From Martinezella rhizogenes (GTDB lineage: Bacteria > Pseudomonadota > Alphaproteobacteria > Rhizobiales > Rhizobiaceae): a stretch of DNA of 64,000 bases. The notes below the pieces were generated by a model. The model made no database searches. It worked only from the letters and a program-made list of their open reading frames with translations, and had not been told where the DNA came from. Of the stretch, positions 1 to 8,291 are shown piece after piece. Location: assembly GCF_000799715.1 (NCBI RefSeq), contig NZ_JUHG01000013.1, forward strand, positions 682,001-746,000. The letters run 5' to 3'. The translations under genes and the position numbers were made by a program. Position 1 is the stretch's first letter, and each line of letters opens with the position of its first letter.

Positions 1-754
1 GCATGCTTTCGATCTCATCCAGGAAGATCGTGCCGCCATTCGCGAATTCGAACTTGCCGACGCGCGTGCCCGAAGCGCCGGTAAATGCCCCCGTCTCGTG
101 ACCGAAGAGCTCGCTCTCGACGATGTCGAGCGGCAAGGCGGCGCAATTGATCGCCACATAGGAGCTGGCCTGGCGCGGGCTGCATTCATGCAGCAGCCGG
201 GCCACAACCTCCTTGCCCGAGCCGGTCTCGCCCTTGATCAGCACGTCGACGTGGTAGGGGGCAAGCTGCTCGATAGTGGACTTCAAGCGGGTCGTCGCCT
301 GATCCGTACCCAGCAATTGCCGATCAAGCCTGGCCTGGGTTGCATTGCTTTGTTCCAGGGAGACGACCCGCCGGCGCAGCCGGGCCTGTTCGAGCGCGTT
401 CTGAAGCGTACCGATCAACTGTTCCGGCACATAGGGCTTCGTCAGAAAATTGAACGCCCCGGCCTGAATGGCGGCAACCGCCATGGGAACGTCACCATGA
501 CCGCTCAGGATGATCACCGGCAGCTCCGGCCAGGTTTTTCTGATGATGGCAAGCAACTCCAGACCGGACATGCCCGGCATGCGCACGTCCGAAATAACGA
601 CATCGACTTTTTCCGAGCGAAGGACCTTGAGCGCATCATTGGCGTCCGGGGCCTGGATCACCGCCAGCTCGTTGAGCGATAGCCATTGCGCGAGCGAACG
701 CCGAAGCGCGGCATCATCCTCGATCAACAATATGACAGGCAATGCCTCTATCAT
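1..754 (-). CDS. Sigma-54-dependent response regulator, DctD/NtrC family (3' end outside window)
   Basis: This is a transcription activator that remodels sigma-54 RNA polymerase after phosphorylation by its partner kinase. I translated it directly from the minus strand; about 251 residues are visible. A receiver domain fills roughly residues 5-120, with acidic residues 12-14, phospho-acceptor Asp56 (SDVRMPG context) and the conserved Lys in TKPY. An AAA+ domain follows, with Walker A GETGSGKE, the sigma-54-contacting GAFTGA loop and the Walker B LDEI. The C-terminal half and the DNA-binding HTH lie beyond base 1. Its ATG overlaps the stop of the kinase gene (ATGA), so the two are translationally coupled. 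The receiver most resembles DctD, but the neighbouring importer is of the sulfonate/nitrate type, so C4-dicarboxylate sensing should not be assumed. Confidence 0.93.
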   Translation of the reverse strand, partial: MIEALPVILLIEDDAALRRSLAQWLSLNELAVIQAPDANDALKVLRSEKVDVVISDVRMPGMSGLELLAIIRKTWPELPVIILSGHGDVPMAVAAIQAGAFNFLTKPYVPEQLIGTLQNALEQARLRRRVVSLEQSNATQARLDRQLLGTDQATTRLKSTIEQLAPYHVDVLIKGETGSGKEVVARLLHECSPRQASSYVAINCAALPLDIVESELFGHETGAFTGASGTRVGKFEFANGGTIFLDEIESM

Positions 755-2568
755 GCGACCTCCCCTTCCCGGCGCGCTGCGCTCTTGCCGTTCCGTCTAA
801 GGCGCAAAATGAATCTGGCCCCACCAAGCGGCGACTGATCGAAAGCCAGCGTACCGCCATGGTCGTTTGCGATGCGGTGCGCCGTTGCCAGACCGAGACC
901 GAGGCCCTCGCCGGGCAATTTGGTCGTATAGAACGGCTCGAACAATTGCGTGCCGGTATCGGCCGCAATCCCCGGACCATTGTCGTCGACGGCAATCACA
1001 CAGCATGTCCCTTCCGTAACCGCGCTCACACGAATGCAAGGCTCTTTCCGGTTCCTGACAGCATCGATCGCATTGCTGAGAAGATTGAGGATGACCTGCT
1101 CGAGCTGCGCCGCACTCCCCTGGACATTGAGGCCGGGGCCGATCTCTCGCGCAACGTCGATGCCGAGGTCGGAAAAACGAAACTTCAGCAGTTTCAGGGT
1201 GCGCTTTATGATCGCTCCGAGGTCGACATCGACGAAATCGTCGTCGCTTCGGCGCGCCAGACGCTTCAATTGACCGGTAAGATCGGAAATGCGGCCGACG
1301 ACCTCGTTCATTGTGTCGATATTTTCCCCGATAGGATCATATTGCCGGCGTTGAAGCAGCAGTCGGGTCGATGCGATGTAGGTCGATAGCGCCGCCAGCG
1401 GCTGATTGATTTCATGCGCAAGTCCGGCAAAGGCCTGGCCGATCAGTGCAAGCTTTTCCGCCTGCGAAAGATTGCTGCGTGTCACGCTCAGTTGCCGCTC
1501 GGCCTCTTTCCGCTCGGCAATCTCTAGCTCCAGCCGGTCATGGCTCTGCTTCAATTGCTGGGTGCGCTCGGCAACACGGTGTTCAAGTTGTTCGTAGGCG
1601 CGCCTTGCCGCCTGCCGGCCGCGCCGCCTTTGCACGGCGATGGTGATGCCGGCCAGAACCAGCAGGCCTGCAAGTGCCGTGGCAATAGCGACGATATCAT
1701 CCTGACGTCTGATGTCGGTGAGATCGGCAAAGTAGATCAGCGTCCAGCCCTTTTCACCGAATGGTGCGGCAACCTGCAAACGCTGTTCCGATGTGTCGTC
1801 GTTTTCAACCGTCGCCAGATCGAAACCCGATGATTGCTGAACCCTGATTTTTGGTGTCAGCGCCGCATCGCCATAGCGACGTTCCTGCTTCAGTTGCGCA
1901 AGGGCCGTGTGCGAAATCGGTGATGTGGCCGTGTATCGCCAATCCGGCTGCGACGACAGGAAGATGATGCCTTCACTATCCGCCATGGCAACCTGCTCGG
2001 ATGCGTCGCGCCACTGTTTCTCGACCGGCAGGAGATCGATCTTGACGATGGAGACGCCGACAACCTTGTCATCGACCTTGATGGGAACGGAAAGAAAATA
2101 ACCCGGTTGGCCGGTGGTGGTGCCGACGGCGTAATAGCTGCCATTGCCATTGGCCATCGCGTCACGAAAATATGGCCGATAGCTATAGTCATGGCCGACG
2201 AAACTGTCAGGCGTGTCATAGTTGCTGGCGGCGATCGTCAATCCCTTGGTATCGGTGACGTAGAGCGCCACGGCACCGGATGCGTTCGAAAGGCGAGCCA
2301 GGAAGCGATTGATGTCCGGCCGCTTGTCCTCAGCCATGCCGGAGCGGAACAAGTCCTCGATCTCGCTGGAGCGGGCCACGACATCCGGCAGGTAGCGGAA
2401 GCGCTCGATGCGAGCCGACAAGGTGGCCGAGATGAGCCTGAGCCGCTCATGCGACTGAGCAGCCGTTTCCCGCAGCCCATATTTCCGCGTCGCATCCTGA
2501 ACAAGTCCCGGTATGCCCACACCGAGTGCCATGAACACAAGAGCGAGTATCAGGTATTTCCATCGCAA
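751..2568 (-). CDS. DctB-like membrane sensor histidine kinase
   Basis: Inner-membrane sensor kinase of 605 residues. TM1 spans about 5-22. A periplasmic double-PDC/dCache sensor follows, with the typical YRPYF and YYAVGTTTGQPGYFLS signatures near 130-160. TM2 is at about 292-312, then a coiled-coil region at 320-375, a HisKA domain with His385 (AHEINQPL) and an ATPase domain with N-box Asn499, DNGPGI (529-534) and GLGLGLA. I chose a TTG start at 2568 because GGGGGAG lies 5 nt upstream and the product starts right at TM1; the open frame continues upstream without a domain. It is co-transcribed with the response regulator by ATGA overlap and follows the importer genes by about 100 bp. The ligand is unknown; the sensor resembles DctB, but the context suggests a ligand linked to the adjacent transporter. 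Confidence 0.92.
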   Translation of the reverse strand: MRWKYLILALVFMALGVGIPGLVQDATRKYGLRETAAQSHERLRLISATLSARIERFRYLPDVVARSSEIEDLFRSGMAEDKRPDINRFLARLSNASGAVALYVTDTKGLTIAASNYDTPDSFVGHDYSYRPYFRDAMANGNGSYYAVGTTTGQPGYFLSVPIKVDDKVVGVSIVKIDLLPVEKQWRDASEQVAMADSEGIIFLSSQPDWRYTATSPISHTALAQLKQERRYGDAALTPKIRVQQSSGFDLATVENDDTSEQRLQVAAPFGEKGWTLIYFADLTDIRRQDDIVAIATALAGLLVLAGITIAVQRRRGRQAARRAYEQLEHRVAERTQQLKQSHDRLELEIAERKEAERQLSVTRSNLSQAEKLALIGQAFAGLAHEINQPLAALSTYIASTRLLLQRRQYDPIGENIDTMNEVVGRISDLTGQLKRLARRSDDDFVDVDLGAIIKRTLKLLKFRFSDLGIDVAREIGPGLNVQGSAAQLEQVILNLLSNAIDAVRNRKEPCIRVSAVTEGTCCVIAVDDNGPGIAADTGTQLFEPFYTTKLPGEGLGLGLATAHRIANDHGGTLAFDQSPLGGARFILRLRRNGKSAARREGEVA

Positions 2569-2671
2569 AGGTGCTCCCCCAAGCTGTACCCCAATCTCGT
2601 GATCATAGCAGGATAGGCCGCGCGGCAAAGCAGCATCCGGAAACGCCTCAACCGCGCAGCCCGACGTTCCG

Positions 2672-3511
2672 TCAGTCCAGGGTAAGACCCTGCCGCTCGT
2701 CCGATGCGAAACGGTCCTGCTCAGCGTGAACGATCTGCGCCAGTTCCCGCTTGATCTCGTTGAATTCGACGGAATTGGTGTCTCTCGGATAAGGCAGTTC
2801 GATACGGATATCCCTTTTGATCGTGCCCGGCCGGTAGGTGAGAATAACGACGCGCGAGCCGAGATAGATGGCTTCCTCGATGGAGTGGGTGACAAAAACG
2901 ATGGTCTTGCCGACCGCCTGCCAGATGCGCAGAAGCTCATCCTGCAGCGAACGCCGCGTCAAGGCATCCAGCGCTCCGAACGGCTCATCCATCAGCATGA
3001 TCGGTGGATCGAGCGCCAAGACGCGGGCGATCGCCACACGTTGGCGCATGCCACCCGACAGATCCTTGGGGAAACGCTGACGGAATTCCTTCAGCCCCAA
3101 CAGATCCAGAAGCTGCGTGACGGTCTCGGCAATCTGTTGCTTCGCCAGCCCACGTATTTCCAGTCCGAAGGCGATATTGCGCTCGACCGTCATCCACGGA
3201 AACAAGGCATATTCCTGAAACACCATGCCACGATCCGGACCAGGGGCCGTAACGGCCTTGCCGGAGACTTCCAGCGTCCCGGCGGTCGGCAGGGAGAAAC
3301 CTGCGATGGCGTTGAGCAAGGTGGACTTGCCGCAGCCGGAGGGGCCAAGGAGGCAGACGAATTCGCCGGCATTGATTTCAAGATCAATGTCCTTCAGCGC
3401 CGTGACGGCGGTCGGCTCCTTGCCGAAGACCTTGTTCACACCGCGCGCAAAAATCTGCGGCGCTGAGGCAGTATCTGCCAGCGGGGCAAGGTTTGCAGAG
3501 GTGATTGACAT
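2672..3511 (-). CDS. ABC importer ATPase, nitrate/sulfonate/taurine type
   Basis: Cytoplasmic ATPase of 279 residues that powers the adjacent permease and binding protein. Walker A GPSGCGKST is at 56-64; the Q-loop VFQEYALFPW, signature LSGGMRQR, Walker B IMLMDEP and H-loop VTHSIEEA are all intact. The [13 protein letters not shown] form and the short C-terminus without a regulatory domain match SsuB/TauB/NrtD-like proteins. The start at 3511 is supported by GGGAGGA 6-7 nt upstream. It is the third gene of the binding protein-permease-ATPase operon, about 115 bp after the permease. Substrate cannot be read from the ATPase; sulfonates, nitrate or aromatic acids are all possible. Confidence 0.93.
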   Translation of the reverse strand: MSITSANLAPLADTASAPQIFARGVNKVFGKEPTAVTALKDIDLEINAGEFVCLLGPSGCGKSTLLNAIAGFSLPTAGTLEVSGKAVTAPGPDRGMVFQEYALFPWMTVERNIAFGLEIRGLAKQQIAETVTQLLDLLGLKEFRQRFPKDLSGGMRQRVAIARVLALDPPIMLMDEPFGALDALTRRSLQDELLRIWQAVGKTIVFVTHSIEEAIYLGSRVVILTYRPGTIKRDIRIELPYPRDTNSVEFNEIKRELAQIVHAEQDRFASDERQGLTLD

Positions 3512-3625
3512 ATAGTTCCTCCCTATCGCGAGCATTGACGGATCAATGCCATCGCGCCGGTCCGTGCCCCATCCATTGGGCAGGCGGACCGGCAGATTGA
3601 AGACTGTCGGCTAGAATGGCGTCCG

Positions 3626-4432
3626 CTACGACTCGATGCCGCGATGCCAGCGCAACAAGTGGCTGTTCAGCCGGTTGACGCCGATATCGATGGCAAGGCC
3701 GAGCAGCCCGATCGCAATCATCCCGGCGATCACCTTATCCGACCACATATATTCGCGGGCCTCGAGAATCCGGTATCCAAGGCCGCTGTTGACCGCGATC
3801 ATTTCAGCGACGATGACGACGATGAAGGCCGTTCCGATACCGATCCGCATGCCCGTGAGGATATAGGGCGTGGCGGCCGGCAGGATAACGCGCCGGAACA
3901 AAGTGAGCCTGTTCGCGCCAAGATTGGTGGCGGCGCGGACATAGATGCTGTCGACATTGCGCACGCCGCTGATCGTGTTGATCAACACCGGGAAGAAGGC
4001 CCCGATGGCGATCAGGAAGATGGCGGGCGGATTGCCGAGACCGAACCAGAGGATCGCCAGCGGAATATAGGCGATCGGCGGGATCGGCCGCAGGAACTGA
4101 ATGACCGGATTGAACAATTGCTCGATCGTCTTATCCGTGCCCATCAGCAACCCGAGCGGAAGTGCAAGCCCCGCCCCGACAACAAAGCCCAGAACGACGC
4201 GCTGAAGGCTCGCCAGCAGGTCGCCCAGAAGCTCGCTCGACATGATCCATGCGCCAAGGCTACCGGCCTCCTGGAAGCTTTCCTCCGGAATGAGGTAAAG
4301 CCACAGGCGCTCGATGATCGCCACCGGAGACGGCAGGATCTCCGGTCTGACAAGACCGAAGACCGACATCAGTTGCCATATGGTCAAGAGGACGACCGGA
4401 ACGGCAAGATTTTGCAACAGCCGCTTGATCAT
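3626..4432 (-). CDS. ABC importer permease, SsuC/TauC-like
   Basis: Inner-membrane permease of 268 residues with six predicted membrane segments and the BPD-transport EAA loop (AATNLGANRLTLFRRVILPAATPYILTG), which docks onto the ATPase. The length fits SsuC/TauC/NrtB. Its ATG overlaps the stop of the binding-protein gene (ATGA), which means tight coupling. It supplies the channel for the NMT1/SsuA-like binding protein encoded upstream. Confidence 0.92.
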   Translation of the reverse strand: MIKRLLQNLAVPVVLLTIWQLMSVFGLVRPEILPSPVAIIERLWLYLIPEESFQEAGSLGAWIMSSELLGDLLASLQRVVLGFVVGAGLALPLGLLMGTDKTIEQLFNPVIQFLRPIPPIAYIPLAILWFGLGNPPAIFLIAIGAFFPVLINTISGVRNVDSIYVRAATNLGANRLTLFRRVILPAATPYILTGMRIGIGTAFIVVIVAEMIAVNSGLGYRILEAREYMWSDKVIAGMIAIGLLGLAIDIGVNRLNSHLLRWHRGIES

Positions 4433-5385
4433 TTCAGGGCGCTTTCCAGCAGATCCGTCTTCACCCAGTCGGTCGCCTTCGGCGGATTGACGAGCTTACC
4501 GACGCCATACTTCACCATCAGGTCGGTGGTGATCTGGACGTGTTCAGGCGTGATTTCGTAGCTGTAGGGCGAGTTCCCAATGGCATCCTTGAAGTCCTGT
4601 GGGGTGATCTGCCCCTTGAACATGTCATTGATGACGAACTTCTCCGCCAGGTCCGGCTTGTCGATGAAGGTCTTCGTCGCCTCGACAAAGAGCTTCATGG
4701 TGCGCTCGGCAACGTCACCCTTCTTGTAGAATTCCTCGGAGAAAACCAGCGAACGGACGGGCATTCCGATCGGCGTGTCGTAGGGCTTGAGGATCTCCAC
4801 GCCGAAGGCCTTGTTGATCGCCTGGCTTGCCTGCGGCTCCGACTGGCTCATGGCATCGATATCGCCGGCCATCAGCGCCTGGTTGAGATCGGCATAGGCC
4901 ATATAGAGGATCTGGACATCCTTGCCGGGTTTTTCCGACCATGTCAGGCCGGCCTTGTCGAGTTCGGCAAGCAGCACCAGTTCCTGGGCGCCGCCACGGG
5001 CAACGCCGACCTTCTTGCCCTTGAACTCGGCAATCGAGGTGATCCCCGATTTGGTTCCCGCCACGATGCGGGCGCCACCCTTGGCGAAACCGGCGACGGC
5101 ATAAATCGGCACGCCCTTGGCACGACCGGCGATCGCCGCATCGACGGCGCTTGCAGCGACATCCACCTCACCGGCCACGATGGCGGGCAGGATGTCGATG
5201 CCCTTGGCGAAGAACCGCTCCTCGATTTCCAGATCGTATTTCGGAGCCAGTTCCTTCATGTAGGAGATCGCGCCGTAATGGGCGAATTTAAGATTGCCGA
5301 GCCGGACCTTGTCGGCGGCGTTCGCGGATACCGCAGCCATAAGGGCAACCGCGGCCAGCAGCAGCCGGCGCTTCAAATGTCTCAT
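4429..5385 (-). CDS. Periplasmic solute-binding protein, NMT1/SsuA-like
   Basis: Periplasmic receptor of 318 residues for the SsuBC-like transporter. The N-terminus is a classical Sec signal (RHLKRRLLLAAVALMAAVSA, cleaved after ANA). The mature protein has the NMT1/THI5 fold pattern: an early glycine-rich strand, DILPAIVAGEVDVAASAVDAAIAGRAKGVPIYAV, and the inter-lobe motif FKGKKVGVARGGAQ. The start at 5385 has GGGAGGA 5 nt upstream. It is the first gene of the operon and lies just below the -24/-12 promoter at 5434-5450. Family members bind sulfonates, taurine, nitrate, pyrimidines or aromatic acids; the neighbouring LLM monooxygenase favours an organosulfur compound, which is inference. Confidence 0.91.
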   Translation of the reverse strand: MRHLKRRLLLAAVALMAAVSANAADKVRLGNLKFAHYGAISYMKELAPKYDLEIEERFFAKGIDILPAIVAGEVDVAASAVDAAIAGRAKGVPIYAVAGFAKGGARIVAGTKSGITSIAEFKGKKVGVARGGAQELVLLAELDKAGLTWSEKPGKDVQILYMAYADLNQALMAGDIDAMSQSEPQASQAINKAFGVEILKPYDTPIGMPVRSLVFSEEFYKKGDVAERTMKLFVEATKTFIDKPDLAEKFVINDMFKGQITPQDFKDAIGNSPYSYEITPEHVQITTDLMVKYGVGKLVNPPKATDWVKTDLLESALK

Positions 5386-5433
5386 GTTTTCCTCCCAAAA
5401 ACAGTGACCCAACGGTTGGGTCGAGAAATTGGG

Positions 5434-5450
5434 AGCAAGAGGTATGCCAG
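5434..5450 (-). promoter_or_regulatory. Sigma-54 (-24/-12) promoter of the SsuABC-like operon
   Basis: The minus strand reads CTGGCATACCTCTTGCT. The GG and GC doublets are exactly 10 nt apart, matching TGGCAC-N5-TTGCW with one mismatch. Transcription would start near 5422, leaving a leader of about 37 nt before the binding-protein ATG. The operon lies next to a DctB/DctD-type pair whose regulator carries GAFTGA, so a sigma-54 promoter is expected here. Confidence 0.8.
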
Positions 5451-5541
5451 TTGCCGCAGCGATGGTCGCACAGCGTTAAAAGACAGGGCCTCACGCCTCG
5501 CGCAATATTCAATATCTTGAAATCATGACAATTTTCGCTTT

Positions 5542-5652
5542 CGCCAGAAAGATGGCGTCAGATCGACACGGCGTTGCCACTTATCCTGGTCAACGGCGCT
5601 TCTGGCAAAAATCTGCCAGCTTCGATCTATATCGAGCAAGATATCGCTCGAT
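5542..5652. promoter_or_regulatory. Cluster of three inverted repeats, candidate upstream activator sites
   Basis: Three perfect inverted repeats lie upstream of the sigma-54 promoter: CGCCA-N6-TGGCG (5542-5557), CTGGCA-N6-TGCCAG (5602-5619) and ATCGAGC-N8-GCTCGAT (5631-5652). Their centres are about 127, 188 and 219 nt upstream of the predicted start, within the usual range for enhancer sites of NtrC-family activators. The three sequences differ from each other, so not all need belong to the same regulator. The rest of the 443 bp divergent gap (5386-5828) holds no gene that I can see. Confidence 0.5.
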
Positions 5653-5713
5653 CAAAACACGCACTCCCTCCTGACATTCCGTAGGCAATGAGCTCATTTT
5701 CAGGCGCCGCATT

Positions 5714-5729
5714 TAGAAAATAATTTCTA
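5714..5729. promoter_or_regulatory. AT-rich palindrome upstream of the LLM monooxygenase gene
   Basis: TAGAAA-N4-TTTCTA is a perfect inverted repeat about 100 bp upstream of the monooxygenase start at 5829. It sits in the most AT-rich part of the divergent region, next to a weak TATAAA-like -10. It could be an operator for the plus-strand operon, possibly for the TetR-family protein encoded at 13592. No regulator can be assigned from sequence alone. Confidence 0.35.
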
Positions 5730-5828
5730 TAAAATTAATAGACAACAGAAAGACTGGTCTTTCTTGTCGACGCCACCGTCAACTAAGCTTCGTGCATGGT
5801 CGATTGATTAGATAGGCGAGGAAGAAGT

Positions 5829-6929
5829 ATGTCTGCGGAATTCATAAGCGTTACGTTCACCAACCCCTCCACCGAAATAAATCCGCTGCCGCATCCGGCA
5901 ATAGATCCACGTTTTCTGGTGCGATATGCGCGCTCGCTTGACGATTACGGCTTCAATTATACTCTGGTCCCTTACGACTCCTCGTCCTTTGATCCATTCA
6001 CGATCGGCGCGACCATCGCGGCGAACACGAAAAACCTCAAGATCATCATCGCGCTGCGCCCGAACACGCTCTATCCGACAGTGGCGGCAAAGGCGCTCGC
6101 CACCCTCGATCAGCTAAGCGAAGGTCGGGTCGTCGTCCACTTCATCGCCGGCGGCAGCGATGTCGAGCAAGCGCGCGAAGGCGATTTCCTGACAAAGGAG
6201 CAGCGCTACGAGAGGCTTGAGGAATATATCCGCATCCTCAGACGCGCATGGGAATCGCCGGAGCCCTTCGATTTCGACGGGCGCTATTACCAGTTCAAGC
6301 AGTTCAGCAACCAGGTCCGTCCGGTAAACGGCAAGATCCCGGTTTCGGTCGGCGGCTCCTCCGACGAAGCTTACCGGATCGGCGGCGCTCTCGCGGATAT
6401 TTTCGGGCTTTGGGGCGAGCCGCTAGCCGAGACCAAGGAGCAGATCGACCGCGTCAACGCCGAGGCCAAACGCGCGGGACGCACCGATCGTCCGCGCATC
6501 TGGGTGACATTCCGGCCGATCGTCGCCGAAACCGATGAACTGGCCTGGGTCAAGGCGCATAAGGTGCTCGAGTCCTTGCGCGAAAACCGCGCCAACGGCC
6601 TCGGCAAGGCCCCGGCATCCGCACCGCCGCCGCAAAATGTCGGCTCCCAGCGTCTGCTCAACATCGCCGCGCGCGGCGAGGTGCACGACCGGGCGCTCTG
6701 GTACCCGACCGTGACGGCCACGAATGCGCGCGGTGCCTCGACGGCGCTCGTCGGCTCGCCACAGACTATCGCTGATTCTATTCTCGACTACATCGACCTT
6801 GGCGCCGATCTGATCTCGATCCGCGGCTACGACAACCTCAACGATGCCATCGACTATGGCCGCTATATTCTGCCGCTGGTCAGGTCCGGACTTGAGGAGC
6901 GTGCCGCGCAGCAGCGAAACGTTGCCTGA
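5829..6929 (+). CDS. LLM-class flavin-dependent monooxygenase, SsuD/DszA-like
   Basis: Cytoplasmic enzyme of 366 residues in the bacterial luciferase-like family, which uses reduced FMN and O2 to cleave C-S bonds in alkanesulfonates, sulfones and similar compounds. Visible family features are the ALRPNTLYPTVAAKALATLDQLSEGRVVVHFIAGG stretch, typical of SsuD-type enzymes (FRPG...AARMAATLDRLS.GR), then the YERLEEYIRILRRAWE helix, FDGRYYQ and the flavin-side SVGGSSDEAYRIGGALADIFGLWGEP. GAGGAAGAAG precedes the ATG closely. It opens the plus-strand operon and is divergent from the SsuABC-like importer. No flavin reductase is visible nearby, so reduced FMN would come from elsewhere. The exact substrate is unknown. 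Confidence 0.9.
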   Translation: MSAEFISVTFTNPSTEINPLPHPAIDPRFLVRYARSLDDYGFNYTLVPYDSSSFDPFTIGATIAANTKNLKIIIALRPNTLYPTVAAKALATLDQLSEGRVVVHFIAGGSDVEQAREGDFLTKEQRYERLEEYIRILRRAWESPEPFDFDGRYYQFKQFSNQVRPVNGKIPVSVGGSSDEAYRIGGALADIFGLWGEPLAETKEQIDRVNAEAKRAGRTDRPRIWVTFRPIVAETDELAWVKAHKVLESLRENRANGLGKAPASAPPPQNVGSQRLLNIAARGEVHDRALWYPTVTATNARGASTALVGSPQTIADSILDYIDLGADLISIRGYDNLNDAIDYGRYILPLVRSGLEERAAQQRNVA

Positions 6930-7077
6930 GGACGGAGACATCAGAGGATTAAGCCTGCCGCCCTGAACGGCGACGGCTTTGATCATCACCACAAGCATCA
7001 AGGCGAAAATTCAACGCGGCAAGCGAATGCGCGCGTGAAGTATCGCGCATTTTTTCAATCGGAAAGGGCTCATCAGA

Positions 7078-8265
7078 GTGTCCCATAGCACGATCGATTT
7101 GACGGATCTGACTCGTACCCTGGCCGACGCGGCACCTGCTGCGGACGCGACGGGGGCCTTTCCCTGGGTGGGTATTCAGGCTGTGCACAAGAGCGGTCTG
7201 CTCGAAAGCACGGTCGGAACCCGCTTTGGCGGCGCCGGCGCCTCGCTTGCGGACACCGGGCGAATTCTCGCGGCACTGGGGCGCGGAGATCCCTCGGTCG
7301 CGCTGATCAGCGCCATGACGATCTTCACGCATCTCGGTGAGGTCAGCCGCAACCGATGGCCGGAGGGCCTTTATCGCCGTCTGCTCGCTGAGGCGAATGA
7401 GCGCCCCATCCTGCTCAACGCGGCGCGCGTGGAACCTGATCTCGGATCGCCCGCACGCGGCGGCTTGCCGGACACGCTGGCGCGGCGCACGCCGCATGGA
7501 TGGTCCATCACCGGCAAGAAACGCTTCGTCACCGGCGCTCTCGGACTGACGCATTTCCTCGTCTGGGCACGCACCGACGAGGAGCCGCAGCGCGTCGGCA
7601 CCTTCGTGGTCCCTTCGGGCTTGCCGGGAATTAATGTCATCGAGAATTGGCGGAGCCTAGGCATGCGCGCCAGCGGTTCGCATGATGTGGAGTTCACCAA
7701 TGTCGAGATACCGCACGAGGATGTGCTTGATCTCACGGACGTTGCCGCAGGCACTCAGGACAATCGTGCCCATGCCGGCATGACCCTGGCGCTCACCGCC
7801 ATCTATCTCGGCGCGGCGGAAGCCGCCCTGGAAGCCTTCGTCCGTTTCGCCCATGAGCGCGTGCCGGCCAATCTCGGCTACCCGATTGCCCGCACGGAAC
7901 GCTTCGTGACGCTTGCCGGAGAGATCGACCTTCTGGTCTCAGGCGCGAGGCAGATCATCTTCGACGCGCTGGATCACGGTCTCGACAGCCCGGAGAAACT
8001 GATCCGCGCCCGTCTTCTGGCCGGTCGCCAAATCCGCCAGAGCGTGCAGCTCGCCGTCGGCGCACTCGGCAATCCCGGCCTCAGCGCCGATGTCGGCATC
8101 GAGCGGCACTTCCGCGATATCCAGTCCGTTCTCGTTCATGCGCCGCAAGAGGATACGGCGATTTCCATCCTCGGACGCGCCGCACTCGAACAAGGCGCAA
8201 AGACGCAACGCCCACCGGAGCTTTCCCCCACGCTTGTCTCCCGATCCATTCTTAAAACCGGCTGA
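7078..8265 (+). CDS. Acyl-CoA dehydrogenase-fold flavoprotein, SfnB/DszC-like
   Basis: Flavoprotein of 395 residues with the acyl-CoA dehydrogenase fold: an N-terminal helical domain, a central beta domain (WSITGKKRFVTGALGLTHFLVWART) and a C-terminal helical domain. The GTG start at 7078 is preceded by GGAAAGGG. In sulfur-scavenging operons this subgroup (SfnB, DszC) acts as a flavin-dependent monooxygenase or desaturase rather than in fatty-acid oxidation. The pairing with an LLM monooxygenase mirrors the DszC/DszA pair, where one enzyme oxidises sulfur and the other cleaves the C-S bond. No beta-oxidation genes are nearby, which argues against a normal acyl-CoA role. Substrate assignment is inference. 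Confidence 0.85.
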   Translation: MSHSTIDLTDLTRTLADAAPAADATGAFPWVGIQAVHKSGLLESTVGTRFGGAGASLADTGRILAALGRGDPSVALISAMTIFTHLGEVSRNRWPEGLYRRLLAEANERPILLNAARVEPDLGSPARGGLPDTLARRTPHGWSITGKKRFVTGALGLTHFLVWARTDEEPQRVGTFVVPSGLPGINVIENWRSLGMRASGSHDVEFTNVEIPHEDVLDLTDVAAGTQDNRAHAGMTLALTAIYLGAAEAALEAFVRFAHERVPANLGYPIARTERFVTLAGEIDLLVSGARQIIFDALDHGLDSPEKLIRARLLAGRQIRQSVQLAVGALGNPGLSADVGIERHFRDIQSVLVHAPQEDTAISILGRAALEQGAKTQRPPELSPTLVSRSILKTG

Positions 8266-8291
8266 TCGGCCACAGCATCAGGATATCCATC

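Noticed and set aside
2569..2940. A 124-codon N-terminal extension of the sensor kinase
   Set aside because: It overlaps the ATPase gene antisense to its reading, is low-complexity and precedes TM1; TTG 2568 has a strong ribosome site.
5602..5619. A second sigma-54 promoter facing the monooxygenase gene
   Set aside because: TGGCA...TGCC there has GG and GC only 9 nt apart and is a perfect palindrome, so it was classed as a protein-binding site.
7078..8265. An ordinary fatty-acid acyl-CoA dehydrogenase
   Set aside because: No beta-oxidation or CoA-ligase genes are nearby, and the pairing with an LLM monooxygenase points to the SfnB/DszC subgroup.
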